A stretch of 64,000 nt of DNA from Streptomyces coeruleorubidus (GTDB lineage Bacteria > Actinomycetota > Actinomycetes > Streptomycetales > Streptomycetaceae). The stretch spans positions 6,243,001-6,307,000 of the forward strand of contig NZ_CP023694.1 in NCBI RefSeq assembly GCF_008705135.1, given 5' to 3'. Shown here one piece after another: positions 59,051 to 64,000 of the stretch. The number at the start of each line of letters is the position of its first letter. The stretch's first letter is position 1. Under the pieces are notes generated by a model. The model ran no database searches. It was not told the DNA's origin and saw only the letters and a list, made by a program, of their open reading frames with translations. The position numbers and the translations under genes were made by a program.

Positions 59051-59060
59051 ACGGGGTCTT
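59021..59060 (-). terminator. terminator of the displaced tRNA-Arg 3' end
   Basis: Outer arms AAGACCCCG (59021-59029) / CGGGGTCTT (59052-59060) enclose an inner TCAGCG / CGCTGA hairpin. On the minus strand it lies 18 bp beyond the tRNA fragment's 3' end. Copy A retains only the first outer arm. Confidence 0.8.
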
Positions 59061-59078
59061 TAGGCACCTCATACAGGG

Positions 59079-59124
59079 TGCCCCCGGCAGGATTCGAACC
59101 TGCGCACACGGCTCCGGAGGCCGC
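59079..59124 (-). pseudogene. 3' half of tRNA-Arg(CCG), attachment-site remnant
   Basis: On the minus strand: anticodon loop CTCCGGA (anticodon CCG), 3' stem, variable arm, T-arm GCAGG-TTCGAAT-CCTGC and acceptor strand CGGGGGC with discriminator A. The 5' half is absent; upstream sequence (59125 on) is unrelated. This is the product of integration into a tRNA-Arg gene. The intact, reconstituted tRNA is expected at the other end of the inserted element, outside the window to the right. Confidence 0.78.
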
Positions 59125-59183
59125 TTGGGGCCCGGGCAACGCGGCAGGTCACGGCCCTCCACATGGCAGTCTAGGCGGGACCA

Positions 59184-59200
59184 GTCCACGGGTAGTCCAC
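59184..59200. repeat. paired GTCCAC motifs at 11-bp pitch, right of tRNA-Arg core
   Basis: GTCCAC at 59184 and 59195. The same pair with the same pitch lies left of the core (58955/58966) and in copy A (54697/54708), as expected for integrase arm sites. Confidence 0.55.
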
Positions 59201-59707
59201 GGCGGACCGGCACCGCCTTTGTGCCCTCGACCAAGACCATCTTGGATGTTTGGCTCATTGCGGCTCGGCTCAGGCCTGCCCTCAGGTAACGGCGTTGACT
59301 AGGAGGCGCGCGCCCCAACCGACGTCGGTCAGCCAGTGCCGCCGGGATGTCGACCTGTCAGGGACGCGCGGATCTGGCTGCTTTGGCGGCTCTAAACCCG
59401 CTCGCCCAGTTCCATGTCTCGCCGCCAACGAGCCTATAGGGCGATCGAAGATCACAGTATGATCACGCATCGTCACGGAATGAACACATCCTAAGTTGAT
59501 CGGTTAACTTGATGGGGCTTACATCGGCAGGGGAGATGAAGTACTGACGGGTGGGGACCTGTGTGTCCTGCGGGCAGATCTGTCTATCTGTCCGCATGCT
59601 GCGCTGCCGCGCAGTCATCAACTGCCGCAACGTGACGTTGCCCGCACGGCTTCGTGGTTACGCTTCATTTCGTAGGACCACGGGGAAGATCATTGGAGCT
59701 GAACACC

Positions 59708-59860
59708 GTGACCGACTCATACACGAGCTCCGGCGATGCTGCAGTCGCGAGAGCCGGGGGGGCGGGCTGGTGCGGAGATGCTCCGCACTGTGTACGGCCA
59801 GCGGCTCGACCGCATGGACAAGGCGCAGGGGACTGTTACCAACAGGCTGGCGCAGTTGCT
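59708..59860 (+). pseudogene. short frameshifted gene remnant
   Basis: GTG 59708 (GGAG ten bases upstream) gives VTDSYTSSGDAAVARAG. After a run of seven G (59756-59762) the next frame continues as GRAGAEMLRTVYGQRLDRMDKAQGTVTNRLAQLLT, with typical streptomycete codon use; then the coding character is lost. One base removed from the G-run would join the two. Family unknown. Confidence 0.4.
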
Positions 59861-60073
59861 GACTTGCTCGCACCAGGCGCGGCCGGTTGGTGAAGGTCCA
59901 AGGGTGGCGGGGGGCGACTGCGCGTTGCCGGCCGCCTCGGCGACGTCGCGTGAACCGTGGCGCCAAGCGCTTGCAGCCTGGAAGGCGATCAGGAGACCAA
60001 CAGGTCCTGGCGAGGTCGTTGGACCGTGCGGCATCATGATATTCAGACAAAGGCGATGGTTGGAAAGAAGTGC

Positions 60074-61318
60074 ATGTCTGAAACTGCAGTCGTTCCCGGG
60101 AGAGTTGTCCCTCGCCACCCCTCCCTCTTATTGATGAGGAACACGCCCGCCCGGCTCGCGAGCGTGGAGTTGTTCGCCGGCGCGGGCGGGCTCGCGCTGG
60201 GCTGTCAGAAGGCTGGCTTCGACGCGCTGGCAACTCTGGAGTTGGACAAGTGGGCCTGTGACACGGTGCGACAAAACCAGGCGCGGGGTCACGAGCTCGT
60301 CGCGAACTGGCATGTCGAGGAATGCGATGTGCGGGACTTCAACTGGTCCCGCATCACCGACGAGGTGGACCTCCTCGCCGGTGGGCCGCCGTGCCAGCCG
60401 TTCTCCATTGGCGGCCATGGCAAGGCAGACGACGACGAGCGTGACATGTTCCCGGCCACGGCGGAGGCGGTCGCCCATCTGAGGCCCCGCGCGTTCATCA
60501 TCGAGAACGTCAGGGGCCTGGCACGCCCGAGGTTCGCTGATTATTTCCAGTACATCCAGGCCAGGCTTTCGATGCCCCTCCTCACCGCGAAGCCCGGCGA
60601 ACTGTGGACGGAGCACCTGCGGCGACTGCAGGACGCGCGCAAGGACATCGGCAACCAAGAGTTGGCCTACCGGGTCACGCCGGCCTTCGCCAATGCGGCG
60701 GACTACGGAGTACCGCAACAGCGACAGCGCGTCTTCCTGGTCGGTTTCCGAAACGATCTAGACGTGACCTGGGAATTTCCGCATGCCACGCACTCGAAGA
60801 GAGCGCTACTGCATTCCCAGTGGATCACTGGTGAGTACTGGCAGGAACACGAAGTGCCCAAGGCAAGACGTCCAGAACGGCCTAACGTTCCCATACCCGC
60901 GGAACTGCGGCCGGACGAGGTCAAAGCACGCTGGCGCACCATACGTGATGCGTTGGTCGGTCTCCCCGAGCCGACGCTCACGGGTGCTACGGGCGTCCTC
61001 AATCACGTCCTTCAGCCCGGAGCTCGTTCCTACCCGGGTCACACTGGTAGCCCGATAGATTGGCCAGCCAAGACGTTGAAAGCCGGGCGTCACGGGGTCC
61101 CTGGCGGCGAGAACATGCTGCGTGAGACGGACGGCTCCATACGCTATTTCACGGTCAGGGAAAGCGCACGCCTGCAGACCTTCCCGGACGACTACGAGTT
61201 GCATGGCCCTTGGGGCAAGGCGATGCGCCAGCTCGGCAATGCGGTGCCCGTCGAGCTAGCGCGGGTCGTGGCTGCCAGCGTCCATGCCGCCCTGCGCGCG
61301 GAGGGACCCGAGTCATGA
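60074..61318 (+). CDS. C5-cytosine DNA methyltransferase
   Basis: 414-residue Dcm-type enzyme. Motif I VELFAGAGG (31-39), motif IV GGPPCQPFS with catalytic Cys107, motif VI IIENVRG, motif VIII QQRQRVFLVGF, motif IX region ending ARLQTFPDDY, and motif X GNAVPV. The target-recognition region between VIII and IX is about 120 residues. First gene of a restriction-modification operon; the stop overlaps the next start (ATGA). ATG 60074 has a weak AAAGAAG site; ATG 60134, closer to motif I, is an alternative. Confidence 0.96.
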   Translation: MSETAVVPGRVVPRHPSLLLMRNTPARLASVELFAGAGGLALGCQKAGFDALATLELDKWACDTVRQNQARGHELVANWHVEECDVRDFNWSRITDEVDLLAGGPPCQPFSIGGHGKADDDERDMFPATAEAVAHLRPRAFIIENVRGLARPRFADYFQYIQARLSMPLLTAKPGELWTEHLRRLQDARKDIGNQELAYRVTPAFANAADYGVPQQRQRVFLVGFRNDLDVTWEFPHATHSKRALLHSQWITGEYWQEHEVPKARRPERPNVPIPAELRPDEVKARWRTIRDALVGLPEPTLTGATGVLNHVLQPGARSYPGHTGSPIDWPAKTLKAGRHGVPGGENMLRETDGSIRYFTVRESARLQTFPDDYELHGPWGKAMRQLGNAVPVELARVVAASVHAALRAEGPES

Positions 61319-63672
61319 CGGAGACGGAGACGAGACCTAACACCCTCAACCTGATGCCGTCCCCGCGGATCTTGGAGATGATCGCGGAGGTCGACCTTCA
61401 ACTACATCAGTGTCTGTGCGAGTTGATTGACAACTGCCTCGACGAGCTCATTGAGGCCACCCGTGTCGATGAGACGTTGGAACCTCGAATAGACATCACC
61501 CTGCCGACGGCGGCCAAGGCGAACAGGGGCGCCAAGGTCGTCGTGAGTGACAACGGCCGGGGGATGTCTCAGGAGGAATTGGGTCACGCTCTGAGCGCCG
61601 GCACGTCGGGTAAGCAACGGTTCGGCAGCCTCGGCCTGTTCGGCATGGGCTTCAACATCGCCACTGCTCGCCTCGGCACGGTGACGCAGGTCCGTACGGG
61701 ACGACGTGGCGACGACCATTGGATCACCGCCACTATCGACCTTCGAGCGATGCAACAGCGGTCGTCGTACGAGGTGCCCCTTCGCTACGATCCGAAGGAT
61801 CTCGACGAGCACGGCACTCTCGTCTCGGTCACGAACCTCCGCGAAGACATCGTCGACAAGTTGAGGTCGGCGAGTTCGATCCGGGAAGTCAGCAAGAACC
61901 TGGGGCGAATTTACACCTACATGCTGCGTGATCCCGACGGGCCTCATTCAGGCGCGGAGCTGATGGGCGGCTTGAACCAGCGCCTGTACGTCAACGGCCG
62001 CCATGTACCCCCTCTCGTACCATGCATCTGGGACCCCACCCGGTCGGTCACGTACAAGGCCGGGGAGGTGCCTGCCGCGGAACCGATCGACGTGCCACTC
62101 ACCAACGCGTTCGCATGCATGAACTGCGGTCGCTGGTACACCACAAGGCACGATCAGTGCGTTGATTGCGAGAGCGCTGACATCCAGGAGCGAGAGCGCC
62201 GGATCGTGGGATGGCTGGGCGTGCAAAGGTTCGCCGACAAGTCCGATTTTGGTTTGACATTCCTCCGGTACGGACGCGCGATCACGACTAGGGACCGGTC
62301 ACTGTTCGACTGGGAGGGGCCGGACGGGGACATCGAGCTGGAGTATCCGATCGAACTCGGTATGGGCCGCATCGTCGGCGAGATCCATCTCGATCACGCG
62401 CCGGTCAACGTCCGCAAGACCAACTTCGACACGTCGTCGCCGGAGTGGCGGTACATGGTCGCGAAAGTGCGAGGCGACCTGCCTTTGCGTCCCCAGCTCT
62501 CGAAGCGCCTGTTCAATCGGGAGAACGACTCCCCGATGAGCCGGTTCTTCAACGCGTTCCGGGAGAACAAGCCGGGTCTCCGGTACCTCATGCCCGGTAA
62601 CGGCAGCACCGCCATCCACACTGAGGCGAAGAGATGGGCACAGAAGTTCCGCAGCGGGGATCCGGAGTATCAGACCGACGAAAAGTGGTACGACGCCGCA
62701 GTCGATCATGACCGGGTCAAGAACGGACCACCCCCGGAGCCGGCCTCGCCCTCTGACGAGGATGACTGGCTAAAGGAGGAGGGGCTCGGACATCTGGGAT
62801 CGGGGGCGGCCGACGGCCCCACACCGTCCAAGGATCAGAAGCAGCCGGATGTAGCCGCGGAGACGCTGCCGGAGACCGAAGAGCAACGCTTCGCGAGGTA
62901 CAAGGAGCACGCGCTGCTGCTGCCCGACACCGACCGCGAAGTTCGCCTCGGTACCGCGCAGGCGTTCCTTCGCGTCTATGTCACCACCGGAGTCGAACTG
63001 ATCAAGGACGGCCAACGGCAGCCGACTGTCGTTCGGATCGCAGCTGGCGAGGTGGAGATCTACGTGGATTCCGATACCGCGCTGATCGCGCGGTACGGGT
63101 GGTCTCCGCTGAACGTCGCGCTCTTCTGCGCGGCACCACAGTTGAAGAACGTGTACTCCGTGTCGGGCTCCATTGATGGACTGGTGACCTCGATCCTGGA
63201 GCAGTTCCCTGACCGGCGAGTGCACTCGAGTGCGGTGCGTGCCCGCGCGGAGATGCTGCTGGAGGGCCTGCGCGAGCGGCTCGCCGACCTCACTTCGAAG
63301 GACGCGTCCACGTTCTGGTCGGCCCTGTCCGGCGAGTCGAAGCGGGCTGCCGAGTCGTACGCCATCGCGGTGGCACCGGACGTCAATTGGAAGGCTGCGG
63401 TAGAAAACGGCGAGTTCGCACGCTACCTGGGCGCTGAGGGCATCCTCGACCTCGTTACGAACGCTCCCGAACTGGTTCTGGACGGCGGCTTGTTTCGTAG
63501 CACCTATGCGGCGCTGGGCGAGGAGACGCAGGCGGACCAAGTGGCCCGCGTCAGCGCCTTCCTCACTGACCTCAAGCGGATGGTTGTGGGTCCACCCCTG
63601 CAGAACACCCTGGAACTGTCCCGCTTGCTCCTTACTGCGGACCTGCTGGACTCGGAGATCGTCCAGGCATGA
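61315..63672 (+). CDS. MORC/MutL-type GHKL ATPase of an R-M system
   Basis: 785 residues. The GHKL ATPase N-terminus has N-box CELIDNCLDE (Asn40), Mg/ATP motif VSDNGRG (79-83), and the glycine loop GSLGLFGMGFN. It is followed by an S5-like transducer and a zinc ribbon with Cys268, Cys271, Cys282 and Cys285. The C-terminal 350 residues are mostly helical and unassigned. GHKL ATPases of this MORC-like type are known partners of bacterial restriction systems, where they probably loop or remodel DNA for the nuclease. ATGA overlap with the methyltransferase and with the next gene. Confidence 0.9.
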   Translation: MTETETRPNTLNLMPSPRILEMIAEVDLQLHQCLCELIDNCLDELIEATRVDETLEPRIDITLPTAAKANRGAKVVVSDNGRGMSQEELGHALSAGTSGKQRFGSLGLFGMGFNIATARLGTVTQVRTGRRGDDHWITATIDLRAMQQRSSYEVPLRYDPKDLDEHGTLVSVTNLREDIVDKLRSASSIREVSKNLGRIYTYMLRDPDGPHSGAELMGGLNQRLYVNGRHVPPLVPCIWDPTRSVTYKAGEVPAAEPIDVPLTNAFACMNCGRWYTTRHDQCVDCESADIQERERRIVGWLGVQRFADKSDFGLTFLRYGRAITTRDRSLFDWEGPDGDIELEYPIELGMGRIVGEIHLDHAPVNVRKTNFDTSSPEWRYMVAKVRGDLPLRPQLSKRLFNRENDSPMSRFFNAFRENKPGLRYLMPGNGSTAIHTEAKRWAQKFRSGDPEYQTDEKWYDAAVDHDRVKNGPPPEPASPSDEDDWLKEEGLGHLGSGAADGPTPSKDQKQPDVAAETLPETEEQRFARYKEHALLLPDTDREVRLGTAQAFLRVYVTTGVELIKDGQRQPTVVRIAAGEVEIYVDSDTALIARYGWSPLNVALFCAAPQLKNVYSVSGSIDGLVTSILEQFPDRRVHSSAVRARAEMLLEGLRERLADLTSKDASTFWSALSGESKRAAESYAIAVAPDVNWKAAVENGEFARYLGAEGILDLVTNAPELVLDGGLFRSTYAALGEETQADQVARVSAFLTDLKRMVVGPPLQNTLELSRLLLTADLLDSEIVQA

Positions 63673-64000
63673 ACCGATCATTCCTAGAGCCGGCCTTCCT
63701 CGTCGAGGAGGGCCCGAAGGGCTTCACGCGCCAGCTGGAGCGGTTGCTCGGTCTGATCTCGTTCACGGACGTGGTCAACATCGATGGTCCCGGGGACAAA
63801 GGCGCTGACCTCCTCGGCCGACTCAACAATGAGGACTGGATTTTCCAGTCAAAATGGAAGAAGTCGGGCAATGTGGATCGCGAGGCGGTGGACGAGGCCC
63901 ACGCGGCGATGCGGCATTACGCCATCCACCGCGCGGTCGTAGTCACCAACCGACTGTTCACCCAGAAGGCCAAGGAGCGAGCGGACGCGCTGAGGGAGGT
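63669..64000 (+). CDS. Mrr-like restriction endonuclease (5' part, cut by window edge)
   Basis: First 110 residues. The PD-(D/E)xK core is visible: GDKGADLLG with Asp47, then WIFQSKWKK with Gln60 and Lys62 (D-x12-QxK, the Mrr variant). AVVVTNRLFTQKAKERADALRE follows, the conserved helix after the catalytic sheet. The ATG overlaps the stop of the ATPase gene. The rest, perhaps including a helicase domain, lies outside the window. Confidence 0.85.
   Translation, partial: MNRSFLEPAFLVEEGPKGFTRQLERLLGLISFTDVVNIDGPGDKGADLLGRLNNEDWIFQSKWKKSGNVDREAVDEAHAAMRHYAIHRAVVVTNRLFTQKAKERADALRE

Larger units (their letters stand above)
59125..60073. other. 949-bp region with no intact gene
   Basis: Between the tRNA-Arg fragment and the methyltransferase. 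It holds the right-hand GTCCAC pair, an AT-richer stretch near 59440-59520 and a probable frameshifted gene remnant (59708-59860). Other frames lack codon bias. Confidence 0.6.

Noticed and set aside
59079..59124. Intact tRNA-Arg gene
   Set aside because: The 5' acceptor strand, D-arm and correct 5' stem are missing; only the 3' half is present.

Overview
The window is high-GC actinomycete DNA and almost certainly comes from a Streptomyces chromosome. The evidence is a four-gene conservon (cvnABCD), a lon gene with an HspR-type HAIR operator, a divergent Ku/LigD-polymerase pair, an unlinked FtsW/RodA-PBP pair, frequent GTG/TTG starts and many ATGA/GTGA stop-start overlaps. The left half (about 1-32,500) reads as conserved chromosome: a two-component pair cut by the left edge, Lon protease, a conservon followed by a styrene-monooxygenase-like flavoenzyme, a secreted NlpC/P60 hydrolase, a lipoprotein, an AurF-like diiron protein, a PBP-FtsW pair, a lipoprotein/histidine-kinase pair preceded by a 21-bp minisatellite, Ku and LigD, a secreted PL11-like rhamnogalacturonan lyase, and azlCD with a cupin regulator and a four-copy operator array.

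From about 34,300 to 48,670 there is a compact biosynthetic cluster for a cytosine peptidyl-nucleoside antibiotic of the blasticidin S / arginomycin type. A plus-strand operon encodes a CMP-hydrolase-like enzyme, a cytosylglucuronate (CGA) synthase-like glycosyltransferase, a radical SAM enzyme, a second CGA-synthase-like protein, a DegT aminotransferase, an MFS exporter and an ATP-grasp ligase. The converging minus-strand genes supply the amino-acid side: a 2-ketoarginine C-methyltransferase-like protein, a class I/II aminotransferase and a guanidinoacetate-methyltransferase-like N-methyltransferase, plus two small unknown proteins. They also include a CHAT/caspase-like protein with a zinc-binding tail, which is not part of any described pathway of this class that I know of. 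A 12-bp-stem terminator separates the two operons, and a LuxR-type regulator is divergent from the plus operon.

From about 49,400 to the right edge lies layered mobile and defence DNA. A three-gene operon encodes a 1265-residue SF1 helicase with a C-terminal nuclease-like region. It is followed by remnants of integrated elements: an integrase tail, a 104/105-bp direct repeat present twice, a 3' fragment of tRNA-Pro(GGG), an N-terminally broken tyrosine integrase, and a 3' fragment of tRNA-Arg(CCG) with paired GTCCAC motifs at 11-bp pitch. Carried between these are a DUF6083-like protein, an unusual HTH/coiled-coil/sigma-70 fusion and a GYD protein. The window ends inside a restriction-modification operon (C5-cytosine methyltransferase, MORC/MutL-type GHKL ATPase, Mrr-like endonuclease) that appears to sit just inside the tRNA-Arg attachment scar.

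No intact tRNA, rRNA or CRISPR array was found. All functions are inferred from reading the translated sequence; no database search was run.
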